Shown: piece by piece, positions 22,535-34,428 of the stretch
How the letters are laid out: each line of letters opens with the position of its first letter
Numbering within the stretch: the stretch's first letter is position 1
Assembly (NCBI GenBank): GCA_019787685.1
Contig: JAHNUO010000008.1
Coordinates: 1,860,001 to 1,924,000, forward strand
From: Chiua virens
Taxonomy: Eukaryota; Basidiomycota; Agaricomycetes; Boletales; Boletaceae
Length of the DNA stretch: 64,000 nt
Direction of reading: 5' to 3'
Notes under the pieces: generated by a model
The model's input: the letters and a program-made list of their open reading frames with translations, nothing else
The model's database searches: none
What the model was told of the DNA's origin: nothing
Translations under genes and position numbers: made by a program

Positions 22535-23391
22535 ATGTTCTCCCTCCTCACGCCCCTTTTCACACTTGTCGCTGCTGCTGCCGTTTGTGTTCGCGCCGAC
22601 CCCAACCCCAACACCCCTGGTCCAGGCGACGTCTTCATTCAGGGGCAACCCTGCATCGTCGGCTGGGATGTCGACCCGACTGGCCTTTGGCAGTCCATGA
22701 ACATCGACCTCATGACGGGGGACAACTTTAACATGGTCTTCTTGACTAGTACGTCTATTCTACTTCTGTTGAAGTCTTGTCTCACGCGTCAACCATCTAG
22801 CCGTGGCGACTGTCGACGGGACGGACCCTGGCAAGAACACAATCTCGTATCCATGTCCACAGGTCAGTCACCGTGTACTGTCGATTTCTCATGTCGTGCT
22901 CACGTACCTGACGGCAGGTTGTCCCTCATTCTCCCATTTATTTCTATCAGTTCTCGTCCCCGCACGCTTCGAACAAGACATGGACCACCCGTTTCACGAT
23001 CACAGATTCTACGAAGAAGGTCGTCACCCCTTCCAACCCTACCCAACAGGATGGTCAGCAGATCCCCTGGGGAACCGGCTTATTGGTTAACGGGTCCGAT
23101 TCGTTTGCCGCTCCCTCAGCTTCTGGAGGCTCGTTTGGTCTCACTGGCACCGGTGGGATCATGGACGCCCCTCCTAACTCTTCCATGGCCACCACCACCA
23201 CTGGATCACCGTACCCACTCTCCTTGAACACCTCTGCGCCCTCTGCCATCTCCGATATGTCTGCGACATCTAGCTCTGATTCTTTTACGGGAGCAAACCG
23301 TGCGGCCGCGACCCTCTCCGTGTCGAACTCATGGTTCCATACTTGGCTTGTACTCTGGTTCTCTGCATCTACATTCGCTGTGATGTTCTAG
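22535..23391 (+). CDS. GPI-anchored Kre9/Knh1-like cell-surface protein
   Basis: Secreted, wall- or membrane-bound protein of the Ser/Thr-rich GPI family with a Kre9/Knh1-like domain; the yeast relatives take part in beta-1,6-glucan assembly, but the role here is not shown. Three exons: 22535-22748, 22801-22862 and 22918-23391, about 249 residues. The signal peptide MFSLLTPLFTLVAAAAVCVRA is followed by DPNPNTPGPGDVF and CIVGWDVDPTGLW, then TVATVDGTDPGKNTISYPCP, SPIYFYQFSSPHASNKTW and IPWGTGLLVNGSDS. A Ser/Thr-rich spacer follows, with a hydrophobic C-terminal tail (TWLVLWFSASTFAVMF) as the GPI signal. N-glycosylation sequons include NKT, NGS and NTS. No breaks seen. Confidence 0.85.
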
Positions 23392-23634
23392 ACCACCCTT
23401 TCTTTCGTTGGACGCAGTTCAGGACAAGACAACATTGGCATACGCATAGCACCACCCACATTCGCTCCTTTTCGTGCAACATCCACTATTCCCTGCTAAT
23501 CTTTATGTGCTCGGGCACCGGATCCTTACTGTCATTCCTATGTACTACAATCTTTTCTGGTTGGGTCTGTTCAACTGTATCGCTATCTTATCATATTTAT
23601 CCTGTAGCAATTCACTTGGAGTCGATTGGTCAGT

Positions 23635-25763
23635 TCACGCTAGCGTGGTTGCAGTTATCAGATTATGAACCAAGCCAAAAGGGCCCCACGAACCTTCGCC
23701 GGGCAATACTTTGGCGATATCCATCAGTTGATCCCACTTCTCATCGTATTGCCATGCAATCGTTTGGTCCTCTCGCAGTGTAAGCGCTTGGTTGAGGGGG
23801 CGGGTAGGTTTCCCTTCGCGCTCAAGAAGCTTGAACTCGTTGTCTATAGCATCCAGCCAGGCGACTGCCACTTGTTTCTGTGGAGCGGATAAACTTGGGA
23901 CGCGGAGTGCCCAGAAACAGCGGTCCGTGGCATGTGTAACGAAACCTATCACAAAAATTCAGGATCCAACGCAATAAGATCGGTCCCTCTTCAGACTCAC
24001 CTTTCGGCCGCACCTGCTCAGGTGTCCACCTGATCTCGTACCTCACCACCGGGAAATTCGCCTTGTAAAAGTCCCGCACAAACATCCGCACGGGTACATG
24101 TACCTGTCCATCGCTCAAAATCTCCCCCATCAGCCTCTCCCCCTCCTCCACGCTCGCATCCTCCGGAAGCGTCCTGTATTTGGCGACAAGACGCTCCGAG
24201 ATCGCCTGCGGGTAGTACCGCAACACATTAGGAAACACGTCGCGCGGCCCGTGAACAGGGTGTGCGATCGCATACAGGTACCATTCCTCGGAGAGGTCCC
24301 CGATGGCGATGCTCGTCATGCCCTTTTCGCGGAGCTTGTGGGCGAGTTGACCGGAACGTTGCCAGGTCATCGGGTCGGGGGAGGTGGGGATCCAAGTACC
24401 GTCGAGGCAGCCGCGGTAGGTCCCGTTTTCGACCCCGACTTTGTCGGTCTCGATGAAGTGGAGGAGGGTGGTGGCGGGAATGCGAGAGGGGTCGCGGAGG
24501 GTCGCGAGCGTTGTGGGGTCAGCAGGGTCGAGGTTCAGGACACGGCAGAGTGCTTCGTATTGGGGGCGGAGCTCCCGGGCGGTCTTGGGAGTCGTGCTGT
24601 GAGACGAAGAAGTAAGGCCGTTACAGTGCTGGGTGAACTGAAGAACAAGAAACGTACAGCATCGCATTCGACTGGAGGATAGCTGATTTGATGGGAGATT
24701 TCTGACCTTCGGGGAGGTGGGATATATGATGGAGAATATGGTGAACGGAGTGGGCCCCTTTGAGAGGATGATGTGATCGCTCGCTTGACATTCCATTTAT
24801 CCCCTCAGCACTCACCCGCGGATAGCCCAGTGAGTTGCACGTTTGCAGGATCACCTACGCAGAACCTCTATGAGCCCCGTGATCGACTCGGACCATCACT
24901 CAAAGAATTTTACCTCCAAACGCTTCGATGTTCTCCTGAATCCACTGGAGCGCGAGCCACTGATCCTTGAATCCAAAGTTCCCATCGATCTTAGGCTCGT
25001 CGCATGCAAGGAAACCGAACACCGAGAGACGATATCCGATATTCACCCAGACCTCGGAGCGTTCTTGAGCGACATATTGCGCCTGAGCGCTCAGTCCATG
25101 GGGAGAGCCGAACTGGAGGAACCTGAGGATTTGACATGTCAACCGCGCTGAATCCTTGCACGAAACAAAAGGGAAGTGTACCCTCCGTGGATGTAGACTT
25201 TGACTGGGAACTTGGAATCCCGTGTAAAAGAAGACGGGGATACGATGTTGACAAAGAGGCTGTTGATAGACTTTTCAGAGGTTCCACCCAAGAGGACGTC
25301 TTTAGCTCACGTGTCTTCCGAAGGTTCACCGAAACCTTTCCTATCCACAGAGAGGGTTCCTAGCAAACAGATTTTGCTGTCAAGATAGAGAACAGTCGAT
25401 AATCAAACCCAAATACCTGCGCCTTGTCCATCATTGGCGGGCTGATAACAATCTATGCCTCAAATGAGCCTGTGAGCATTACGGTGGAAGTATTACTCAC
25501 GTTTGGTTTCGTAGACATAGTCCTTGTCCTCGTAGAGGTAACCCTCGGGCAGTGGTTGTGGGTCTGTAAAACGTACAGGTGGCAAAGCATAGGGAACCTC
25601 TAGGCCCGAGTAAGCTTGCCAATCTTATCTGTTTTGTCCCACACATACCGAGGAATACTGCTGCCCCGTTGTTCGTCCGGCCACCCCTAACCGGCCCATA
25701 CTTTGTCTCGACGGCGACCCGGACGCCCTGTTGCAAATCCTGAGGGATGTGGGGGAGAGACAT
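23635..25763 (-). CDS. Type B carboxylesterase (alpha/beta hydrolase)
   Basis: Serine hydrolase expected to cleave carboxyl esters; the substrate is unknown. Starts MSLPHIPQDLQQGVRVAVET at 25763 and ends LVHNLITATTLA at 23635. Many introns of about 50 bp separate the exons: VPYALPPVRFTDPQPLPEGY, CYQPANDGQGA, EPSEDTLFVNI with KVYIHGG (oxyanion loop), LQFGSPHGLSAQAQYVAQE, VWVNIGYRLSVFGFLAC, QWIQENIEAFGG, then GDPANVQLTGLSAGAHSV, which holds the nucleophile Ser in GLSAG near 24820. The C-terminal half is one long exon with CLDGTWIPTSPDPMTWQR and EEWYLYAIAHPVHG, where the last His is a candidate catalytic His. No signal peptide, so probably cytosolic. It reads intact once spliced. It lies 290 bp downstream of the deacetylase gene on the same strand. 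Confidence 0.85.
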
Positions 25764-26053
25764 TACTTAGTCCTTAATCGATAATCAGCAACTGGTGGGT
25801 GACGCTATCGGGACTTTGCTCCAGATATTGTTTATCTACTACGCAGTGCGCAGTGGTTTCATATCCAGCGTGAGAGGCTCCAGGAGTATCACGGGGGCAG
25901 TCGATGTCACTAGTAAAAACTATCATGGAGGGTAACACCGGGCCGCGGGCTCCCTTTTTACATGGGCGAGTTTTGTCGAATTGAGGATCGAGTATGCCTT
26001 GCTTCAAGTTCCACATTTGTTCACGTTATTACCTACTTAGCGCATCGACTACC

Positions 26054-27611
26054 CTACGCCTGGTCGGCCATCTTCTTCACGAATCCCTTGGGCATCTGGG
26101 CACCTGCGGGTGGGTCAACTCTGGATCGGAATTCTTCGGACATCTCATGCAGTGTCGCCCATTTAACATCGGCGTGCGTGTTTATCCATTCAATGAAACG
26201 TTCCTGAATTCCAACGTGTGAGAGAAGATCTCAGAAAATTGGCAGGTACTTGCCAACATCAAAAGGACGTGTGGACGGCTGTCAAGAATACATCAGTGTC
26301 AGCTTCTGTGCGTTTTATTTCTGGACCATCTTACCCGCTGACGTCAGGATGAATGGTGATAGGGAGAATGAAGTTCTCCTCTTCCCTAGCTTCAGGTGAG
26401 TGTCGAGATAAGGAGGATCACGCGGGTGTCCCACCTGTACAAATACGAGAAGGTGTCCTTCCAAAGTTGTTCCACATCTCGCGTGTTTACCCATCCGTGT
26501 GAGTTTGAACTCGACTTGATGAACCTGAAGTAAAGAAACTGCGGTCCGCAAAGGCTACACTGTCATGCACTTCCACTCACATCATAGGGGGCAAATCGTC
26601 CAAATACCTGCGATTAGCGGTTAAACCACCTAATATCGTGAACCTTTGGAATAGCGAACGCACCAATTCGCCGGAATCTCGACAATCCCAGTTTCATTTC
26701 CTTTCTTCAGCGGTTCCATCCAGGTCGCCGCTTTCGCTGAGTAATCAATCTTGGTCCACTGTTCTTCGTCACGCAGATAATAAGCTTGAGAACTGAAAAG
26801 CTCAGCCCAAGTGGATGGTTGTAGTAAGTCTGGACTCACTCATGGCACATGCTGGAGTGGTCTGGTGAAAGAAAAGAAAAGGCTGTCAGAAACTGAATGA
26901 CACGACAAAACACAGTTTGCTCACCGTATTCGATGCCCTTTTCGAGGAGCAGCGCCGTGCCTTCCTTGCTCGTTTCCCACCACGGTGCTACACTTCCCTT
27001 TGGAGGCCTTCCAAAGTTGAAGTCTGTAAGGAGTTTGTGTGTGTGGTCTAGGATGTCTCGCTGTTGCTCGAGCGACATCGCTGTTGGGTTCTGCAGGGAT
27101 AAATACGAGATCTAGCAAGTTCATACGTACTGCGCGTACCTCATGAGAGTATCCGTGAAGCCCGCTGATCATGGGATGTCAACGGAATGAGTTGTAGGGC
27201 ATGTACACTAGGCAACATACATTTCATGCCCAGCATCGCGGACAGCTTCCATCTCCTTCGGAAATGTTTCCAGGCTGTGTCCTGAGAACCTTCAAGATCA
27301 GCGTAATGTGAGCTACGCAGAATACACGTACCAGGAATGAACCAAGTGGTTGTGATACTATACTTCTTGAAGAGCTTGAGGAGCCTAGGTACTCCTACTT
27401 CACCAGCGTATATTCCCTGGCGTGCTGCGTAAGACAAAACATAGATTATCGGAGGTGACATACTCTTGAAATATCAAGAGGAGAATCCTCGCCACCATAG
27501 GAACCAAGCCTAGTAACGTCAGAGAACATCACTGCCAAGTAGGAAGAACCCATACCAGCCAGCGACCGCGTCAACATCGACACCAAAGCCAAGGAGAATC
27601 GTTCGAGGCAT
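26054..27611 (-). CDS. Polysaccharide deacetylase family protein
   Basis: NodB-homology (carbohydrate esterase 4-like) deacetylase, of the group related to PgdA/CDA1-type enzymes that act on N-acyl or formamide-like bonds; substrate not established. Starts at ATG 27611: [19 protein letters not shown], carrying the metal-site Asp pair in VDVD, then [31 protein letters not shown] and [16 protein letters not shown] supplies the HxxxxH metal motif near 27150. Later exons hold [96 protein letters not shown] and [15 protein letters not shown]. Stop TAG at 26054-26056. About ten small introns. No signal peptide seen, so probably intracellular. No breaks found. Confidence 0.85.
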
Positions 27612-27639
27612 CGTGCCAGGACAATCGATAAGGTCTTAC

Positions 27640-28125
27640 GCAAGTGGGGTCGTCTGATTATACGGCGCATTTTTCGCTGAGATTTTCCCTCGTGCGTGTG
27701 ATCAAGCAAGCACCGTGCTGTCGGTATGTTAAAGTGACAATTGGATGACAAGATAAGGGAGGTATAATGGAACTCCGGATCCCACACATGGACGACAGTC
27801 CAATCAGAGACTTCCTGAGGTCGCCTAGGGTTCTCTTGCTTCGCGCTATCTGGGGAATATCATCAAGAAATATATCATTGAAGGCGGTTTGAACATTGAA
27901 GAGGAACACTGAGGGGACGAACTGAACGAGCTGATTCAAGTGCACGATCCTTCTCTAGTTGACTGAACCTAAACCTAAACGTCCACAACCAGTATGGCTC
28001 GTCAGTGAGGGGAAGCTGCTGTTCCGATATTTCAGGCCGGTCCTTCAAGAAGAGTTTGCGCTGTGTACGAACGTCGACAATGTCAGTTTCCATCAGTGGT
28101 TTGGATAGTCGTCCCGACACAACGG
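27640..28125 (-). CDS. Hypothetical minus-strand open region
   Basis: Between the deacetylase start and the GatA start. A frame from 28120 reads METDIVDVRTQRKLFL and EPYWLWTFRFRF, then changes frame to LNQLVQFVPSVFLF and again to SDWTVVHVWDPEFHYTS. This could be three short exons of a small gene or the 5' region of an unannotated one. I do not recognise a family. Alternatively it is chance coding potential in the promoter region of two neighbours. Confidence 0.3.
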
Positions 28126-28258
28126 CGGTCTCTCCCGAGTATCGAACTACCCTATGAGAAGGTTTTTTTTTTTTTCAGATCTGAGGTTGCAAAATGGCGT
28201 TGGTGGTGACAGGTACACAAGTTGAACAAATCATTTTTTCAAGTCGCGTCGACGTCAG

Positions 28259-30304
28259 ATGCATCCACCAATAACTCGTCAAATATTCGTGTTCGCGCCT
28301 TCGACGCGTTACCTAGGGTCCGCCATCTGTCAAAGACGTTCCATCTCAGCTCAGGCCATCCATCACCTCAACGACAGCGTCAATGCGCTCACTCATACAT
28401 CCAAAACACCTCACACTACTCGACCCGACGGAATGTTACATGGCATGACCATTGCAATCAAAGACAATATTTGTACGGCCTCATTTCCGACGAGCTGTTC
28501 TTCCGCCATGCTGGCTGGTGCGTCGTCTTCTTCCCGTTTCGTGAAGCCGACGAAAATTCATGGTTGTACAGAGTACACATCACCATTCGACGCGACCGCC
28601 GTCGAACTGCTTCAGGATGCAGGTGCTGAAATTATTGGGAAAGCTAACTGCGACGAGTTTGGCATGGGGTGTGTTCCATCTCGTGATTACGCATCCGAGG
28701 AACGGTGAGCTGACCAGGCCGATGCAGATCCCTCAACGTCAACTCCATTCGCGGGCCTGTTGTCAATCCACATCAATCTCCTGACGCGCGTGATGTTCCA
28801 TGGACAGACCGCGAGCGCAGGTCGGCGGGTGGTAGCTCAGGTGGGAGCGCGGCAAGTGTTGCAGCTGGAATGTGTACCGCGTGTGTAGTCTCGTCGCATT
28901 CCGAGACAATTGTCATTCTGACGTGCGGTTTCAAAGTGCGCTGGGAACGGATACAGGTGGATCCATCAGGCTACCTGCCTCGTATTGCGGTGTCGTAGGA
29001 CTTAAGCCCTCTTACGGCCTCGTTAGTAGGTTAGCGAACTTGTCTCCTTGTAGTATGCGATCTCTTTGTGACAGGCGCTCAAGGATCGCAGGTGGGGTAT
29101 CGTTTCGTTCGCAGATAGCCTCGACTGTGTTGGCGTGTTCGCCAAGTCTGTAGATACTGTCAAGGAGGTCTTCGGTGCGTGCTGGCCTCCGGTTGTAGGT
29201 TCCTTACGCTCATGGAATACCTAGGGGTCATATCAGTATATGATAAACGGGACCCAACCACGGCATCGATTGACCTCAGGAAGAGGGCAAGCTTACACGT
29301 AGAATCATATCTTCCTCAAATGTCTTCCCGCGTTCGAGCCAACAGTCTAGGATGGTCTAAGGATCGGGATACCACAGGTAACCAACTTCATCCTTTCTAG
29401 CCTGTCTGACCATAATCTCGACGCGTAACTCCTAGGAGTACTTTCCAATTGAATTGGACCCTAGCATCACCACTTCCTTACGCAATGTCATCCGAACCCT
29501 CAAAGATGCCGGGGCGTATATCCAACCTGTCTCTCTTCCAGCAACGCAGTATGCCTTGAGCGCATATTACGTTATCGCGAGTGCTGAAGCATCCAGCAAC
29601 CTTGCTCGGTTCGACGGGATTCAGTACGGTTCGTTCTATTCTTCGTCCGTTGCATCCTACAGCATGTTTGGAGTGGGCGACAGTGCTCACGCTCCCTGTG
29701 CCCGACAGGTCTCCGCGTCCGCCCCCTCCCGGAGTATCCTGCTCGAAACCAAGCAACGTGTATGCCCACACCCGATCTGTCGGGTTTGGTCGTGAAGTAC
29801 AAAAACGGATACTGTTAGGGACATATGCCCTGACCGCCGAGTGAGGCTTATCTTACACCTTTGCCTGGTGGATCAAATAGTGACACTGACTGAACGTGAT
29901 GCAGCGCGTTTGACAACTACTTTTTACAAGCCCAACGTGTGCGCGCATATGTCAAGGCCGACTTTAACAAGGTCTTCCGTCATCCATGCGTTTACCTCGC
30001 TCATCCAGAGGCTTCTCTGAGTGCCGACGGGGTCGATGTCTTACTCCACCCTTCTGCGATCCGCACTGCGCCGCGTCTTGCATCGAAACAGGACGACCGT
30101 AGTGACGGAAGTGATGCGTCCAGCTTGGACGAGTACTTGCAAGATGTCATGACTGTTCCTGCTTCGCTGGCCGGACTACCCGCTTTAAGTGTGCCCATAG
30201 GACTAGGGGAGGATGGATGGCCTGTAGGGATGAGCATTGTAGGACAGTGGGGGATGGATGAGTTGGTGCTGCGAGTTGGACAGGCGATCGAAAGTATGCG
30301 ATAG
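28259..30304 (+). CDS. HER2: Mitochondrial glutamyl-tRNA(Gln) amidotransferase subunit A
   Basis: GatA homologue. In the mitochondrial GatFAB complex it releases ammonia from glutamine to convert Glu-tRNA(Gln) to Gln-tRNA(Gln). The ATG at 28259 opens a basic, hydroxylated mitochondrial leader ([20 protein letters not shown], then ISAQAI). The amidase signature follows: [12 protein letters not shown] with the catalytic Lys, [31 protein letters not shown], then [16 protein letters not shown] with the cis-Ser and [19 protein letters not shown] with the nucleophile Ser near 28955. Exons continue through [36 protein letters not shown] joined to [32 protein letters not shown], and [20 protein letters not shown] to the stop at 30304. 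The intron at 28518-28571 splits LAG from YTSP. It converges with the carrier gene downstream. Confidence 0.9.
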
Positions 30305-30530
30305 CACACATCTGCTGGCAGCGCTCAGGAATGTCAGAGTGGTGTAGCTATTGTGGGTAACGGTGAGTGTGGCTTGTAACAGTACAGAATGTGAGACGGC
30401 AATAACGACAGCGCAATAACCAAACAATATATGTACGTGGAGTGGGATACTAGGTATCAGCGAAGAGATGATTAACGGCCGCTGTAAAAATAAATCTACG
30501 GGCTCATGAAGCAGGGAAGCCAAAGAATAT

Positions 30531-31759
30531 CTAACCCCAACGAAGCACACCTTCGTATATTGAATACATGACCGCCGCATTCGGTACGACACGCATCAGG
30601 TGAGCACTGAGCCCTCCGTATAACGACCGCACGCCTTCTTCTGCAATGACAGTCCGTAACGTTTGCCAGAGACCAGTGTACTTGAGAACGCCAGTTGACG
30701 CGCGGCTGCCGTAGCCGCGTTCGCAACACCTGAGTGGGATATCGTTAGCACAAAGGGGCTGATAGCGTGCATCGCTCGAGACGCACCTCGTGAGGATATG
30801 TGATCAGACTAGCGACAAACTTGGCCGTCCCCGCACTGCCGAGCATACCAAACCACTCCGCAACACCGCTCCGACCCTGCGTATCCGCAGAGAGTCGCTT
30901 TAACCGCTCGTAGAGGACCCACTGGATGGTCCCTTCAGTGACACCGAGATAGCTCGCGCTGAGGCCCTTGTAGAATCCGCGAATTCCCTCATCCCTAAAT
31001 ACCTGCTTGATCATGGAATAACTCCCGCCTATGATTTTCGATGCTGGTCGCCCTGTGGTAGATGACGTTACGCCAGAACCCGGAGCGACTTGTCGCCGCT
31101 CCTCGATGAGTTGTAGCCGCGTTTTAACGACCCAAATAGGATTCGTTGCCGTGCTCGTGAGGATGCCTGCGATGGCTGCCGCAGTGAGATGGACGTATGA
31201 GTTTTCTTGTCCATGATTGAAATGGTTGGCAATAATTTGTTTTCCGTTGCCATACGTGAAAAAATTGATCGAACGTGCGGGGATAACACCGACGAGTGTC
31301 GGTCCAAGACCCTTGAACAACGCACGGGGAGATTCGTTGCGGTAGATATCGCTGTTAGGGTAAAGGGTGCGATTTAAAATTGTTTGCCACGTGAATCTTG
31401 ACAAGCTGCGGGGAGGACGTACGTACCCAAGGATGTGGCCAGTCTCCACGAAATTCCATAGCAAGCCCCCAGAACGATGCGGCAGGGTAGCTATCCCACC
31501 ACCAGCGATGCCGACCGACACGTGCTTCTCCCTAAAAAGACTCGACTGTAGACGCGTCTTGACGACGTCAAATGGACTAGTAACAATGGCGCCGCACATC
31601 CCCCCCAGACTATTAAAATATATGAGTCGAGGCGCTCGGGCGTGCAGTCCGGTCGACTCACCCGCCAGCAACGAAATGCTGCCATGATTTTGCAGGGAGG
31701 AGGCTCGAGGATGAGGAACTGCTCGTGGTGGCCGTCGCTTGGCTTGCTGGGGTCGTCAT
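30531..31759 (-). CDS. RIM2: Mitochondrial pyrimidine nucleotide carrier, Rim2/SLC25A33-36 type
   Basis: Six-helix mitochondrial carrier that exchanges pyrimidine nucleotides across the inner membrane, supporting mitochondrial DNA and RNA synthesis. The ATG at 31759 gives a Ser/Thr-rich leader, then WQHFVAGG joined over an intron to LGGMCGAIVTSPFDVVKTRL. The three carrier signatures are PFDVVKTR, PIWVVKTR and PHEVLRTR; the second repeat includes LTSTATNPIWVVKTRLQL, typical of this subgroup. YFYGN-like element NFFTYGNGK and QWVLYERLKRL are present. The last exon ends VVPNAAVMYSIYEGVLRWG at 30531. One oddity: between PRV and NGVLKYTGLWQTLRTV a single extra base near 30694 is needed to stay in frame, so there is a frameshift or a sequence error. 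Divergent from RPC25. Confidence 0.85.
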
Positions 31760-31908
31760 CGCCGCGTCTGAGAAAGTTAGCGAGTCGAAGTCCTCAGCCC
31801 CGCGTCAGGAGAGATGCTACACATTTTTTTTACCCGAGTCACGTGGAAAACCCTTGCATTACGTTACCGTAGTAGCGAGATCAACCACTGGCATCATTGT
31901 CGAAAATC
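31760..31908. promoter_or_regulatory. Shared upstream region of RIM2-like carrier and RPC25
   Basis: Only 149 bp separate the two start codons, which are read in opposite directions, so one bidirectional promoter is likely. I see no clear TATA box. Confidence 0.6.
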
Positions 31909-32839
31909 ATGTTCGTGCTTTCCATCATAAAGGTATATATCCTGCATTACCGCCGAGACCGAGACCGATGATCACAGGACAGGACACGATCCCTGTCTTA
32001 CCTGTCAATTTTGGCGCTCCACCTCACCAAGCGATCACAGACGAAATCAACAAGAAATATGCGAATCGAGTCCTGCACGATGTCGGTCTATGTATCTGTG
32101 TGTTCGACCTCGTCGAAGTTGGGGAGGGGAAGGTTCGATATGGAGACGGATGCCTTTGGTATAAAAGTTGTCGCCTTTATCTCTTGCCCATTGCCACTCT
32201 CTTCTGACTCGTGGTGTAGCCAAGTTTCGCATGGTTGTCTTCAGGCCCTTTGCATCCGAGGTGGTACTCGCCAAAGTAAAATCCTCTGACGAAGATGGCA
32301 TACGATGTGCGGTAATTTCTCGTCTCCTGCCTAAGTTTACGCTCATGATCGCAGTGAGCGTCGGCTTTTTCGACGATATGTATATTCCTCTTGCTTACCT
32401 CCCTCAGCCTTCTGCCTTGTAGGTTCCCAGTTTCCTATGTTTTAGTTTCATCCTTCCTTACTGCATATCTTACTCTTAGCGATCCAAACGAACGTGCACA
32501 TTTCTGGCTACCAGATTCAGAAGCAACGACTTCGCACGAACTCCTAGAGTCTCCTACAACAGATCGTATGTATATCGATCAAGGCGAGATCGTCCGCGTG
32601 CGTGTCGAGGCGGATGAATTCTATGATGATGAGCCCGGCCCACCAAAGGCCGCAGAAGGCGTTGTGATCAAGCGCGAGGCACGACGGCCGCCTTATACCA
32701 TCATTGTGAGTCCAAAGACCACGAACGAGTGAAGGATGGTGACGACATTGTGCAGTGCTCGATAGCCGAACAGGGACTTGGACCTGTGCCGTGGTGGAGG
32801 AGTGCACAGATGGATAACGCTGGAATGGATCAAGGGTGA
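31909..32839 (+). CDS. RPC25: RNA polymerase III stalk subunit Rpc25
   Basis: Rpc25 (RPC8/POLR3H) is the Pol III counterpart of Rpb7. It forms the stalk with Rpc17 and helps initiation. Six exons: 31909-31932, 31983-32166, 32220-32306, 32355-32418, 32480-32705 and 32756-32839, total 669 nt, 222 residues, the usual family length. N-terminal SHS2 part: MFVLSIIKDTIPVLPVNFG, then QAITDEINKKYANRVLHDVG, LCICVFDLVEVGEGKVRYGD, then FRMVVFRPFASEVVLAKVKS. C-terminal S1/OB part: VGFFDDMYIPLAYLPQP, YIDQGEIVRVRVEADEFYDD, then RPPYTIICSIAEQGLGPVPW. Exon 1 codes only eight residues. No breaks seen. Divergent from the mitochondrial carrier gene. Confidence 0.92.
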
Positions 32840-32973
32840 TAACTTGTCCATTCTGATGTGTTTTCTCGCTCGCAGTATTTCCATTTAATCACACCATTGC
32901 CAGAGAACATAGCAGTGCGAAAATGTAAGAACACAAGCTTTCTCCCTATCATTGTTGTTGATGTTACTGTCCT

Positions 32974-33288
32974 TTGGACTGTGTTTGTAGAACAGAAACT
33001 GTATGTCACAATCTTCTCAAATTCCCTCAACTTGATGCTCCATTTTTTGCAATTGTCGATCGTCATTCCGGTGCTTCTCCAAGCTGCGTACCACAAGACA
33101 AGGCAGACCGACCTTTGCATATTGTCGTTGGCGAAGCTCATGATCCGCCTAGTTATGGAGCATACCAGCTTTCCGCACTTGGAGGCAATCTCATTGTGAT
33201 ATCGACGATCACGCATGTTCATTTTTCTCCAGAAACCGGTCGAACTCAACTTACAGAGCAAATCGTACCCGACTATGACTTTTACTGA
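32974..33288 (+). CDS. Hypothetical short ORF
   Basis: ATG-led frame whose second half (FFAIVDRHSGASPSCVP, then HIVVGEAHDPPSYGAYQLSA and QIVPDYDFY) has ordinary, non-repetitive amino acid composition. I do not recognise it, and a similar-length frame exists on the other strand. It may be part of a gene relic; 33321-33458 also reads as a short peptide with FRDPQEFPYDPDLFDWLC. Low confidence in either. Confidence 0.25.
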   Translation: MDCVCRTETVCHNLLKFPQLDAPFFAIVDRHSGASPSCVPQDKADRPLHIVVGEAHDPPSYGAYQLSALGGNLIVISTITHVHFSPETGRTQLTEQIVPDYDFY

Positions 33289-33289
33289 T

Positions 33290-34113
33290 ATGTACATAAA
33301 AGGCTGTGTTTGACCTGAGATGCGCGCAAGTGCTTGCATGGGGATGGCAATTGATCCGGGAAAGTACCAAGAGTCTCGAGATTGTTTCCGAGACCCACAG
33401 GAGTTCCCGTATGACCCGGATCTTTTTGATTGGCTTTGCTCGAACTTTAAGTTGTGAACAGTGATCGTGGTGTCAGATCGCTACATGACCCAAGTTGGAT
33501 GCTCTCCTATCCTTTGTCCCGGTCAAATCCCGACCCTTGTGAGTGCTTGTGAATTAGCGGAGCGTGATGTGCTCAATCTCTTCGACAACTATATGAAAAT
33601 GGTTCACACTATTAGTGACAAGTGAACTGCAATCCTTCCAACAACCGCTGCCACTGGTCACTGCTCTGGAGTATCATATATCATAGCCTCCCGAAAACAA
33701 CTCTTCAGGTAAGACAGTAGTTGCATGAGTCACTAGACCTTCATGCCATGAGCCTGGTCAAACAGACGGATTTATGGTTGTCGAAATTCGAAACATTGAC
33801 TAACGACTGCTCGCCACGGGATGCTTCGGCCTCCAAACAAGTCTGCAGCCTTCAAATCCAACCTCTGGCAAAACACACGCTGACTGAAGAGGCTGGATTT
33901 CTGTGTCTGTTAGTTGTCTCAGTGTTCCGATTCGAGCCGCAACAGACATCCCGCAAAGTGTTGCCCAGTCCACAACTTATCCACATCATTCGCATGTGTT
34001 CCACATACACCATATCCACTAGACGTGAGCCATCCAGAGTATCATCCAATGACCCATACTATTAACGAGCACCATGAAAGTATGATTCCAAGTGTAGAAC
34101 TGAGACGAGAAGA
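33290..34113. other. Left flank of the gypsy element
   Basis: No complete gene seen. It contains one copy (from about 34024) of a degenerate unit GTGAGCCATCC...TATCATCCAATG that recurs at 41869 and 42280 on the far side of the element. Confidence 0.45.
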
Positions 34114-34428
34114 TGTCAGAACTCTAATTTCTATTTCCTTTTCTTCATTTCATATTCGTATTACCCCGAACCCTCCAGAATGATCACACGTCATTGCTTA
34201 TACATTTCGTAGAATAGCATGGAACGTTCACGAACGATTGCGACATACTGATGTCATACCCTTTTCCATTTATTCCTTTACATAGGAATTCCTTCTATAT
34301 TCCCTTGGTCCGTGCTAGCTTTCTGAATTGTATATAAGTAGTGTAGTTTTCTGTATCATTTCCTTAGTCTTGAAATCATTAGCACTTCGCTTCTGATATT
34401 GGGACTGATCCTTATAAGTTTCCTCACA
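34114..34428 (+). repeat. Left LTR of the gypsy element (315 bp)
   Basis: Starts TGTCAGAACTC and ends TTCCTCACA. Contains a TATATAAG box near 34331. Compared with the right LTR it has CA instead of CG at 34357-34358 and lacks a 4-bp GTGA duplication near 34404. Confidence 0.92.
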
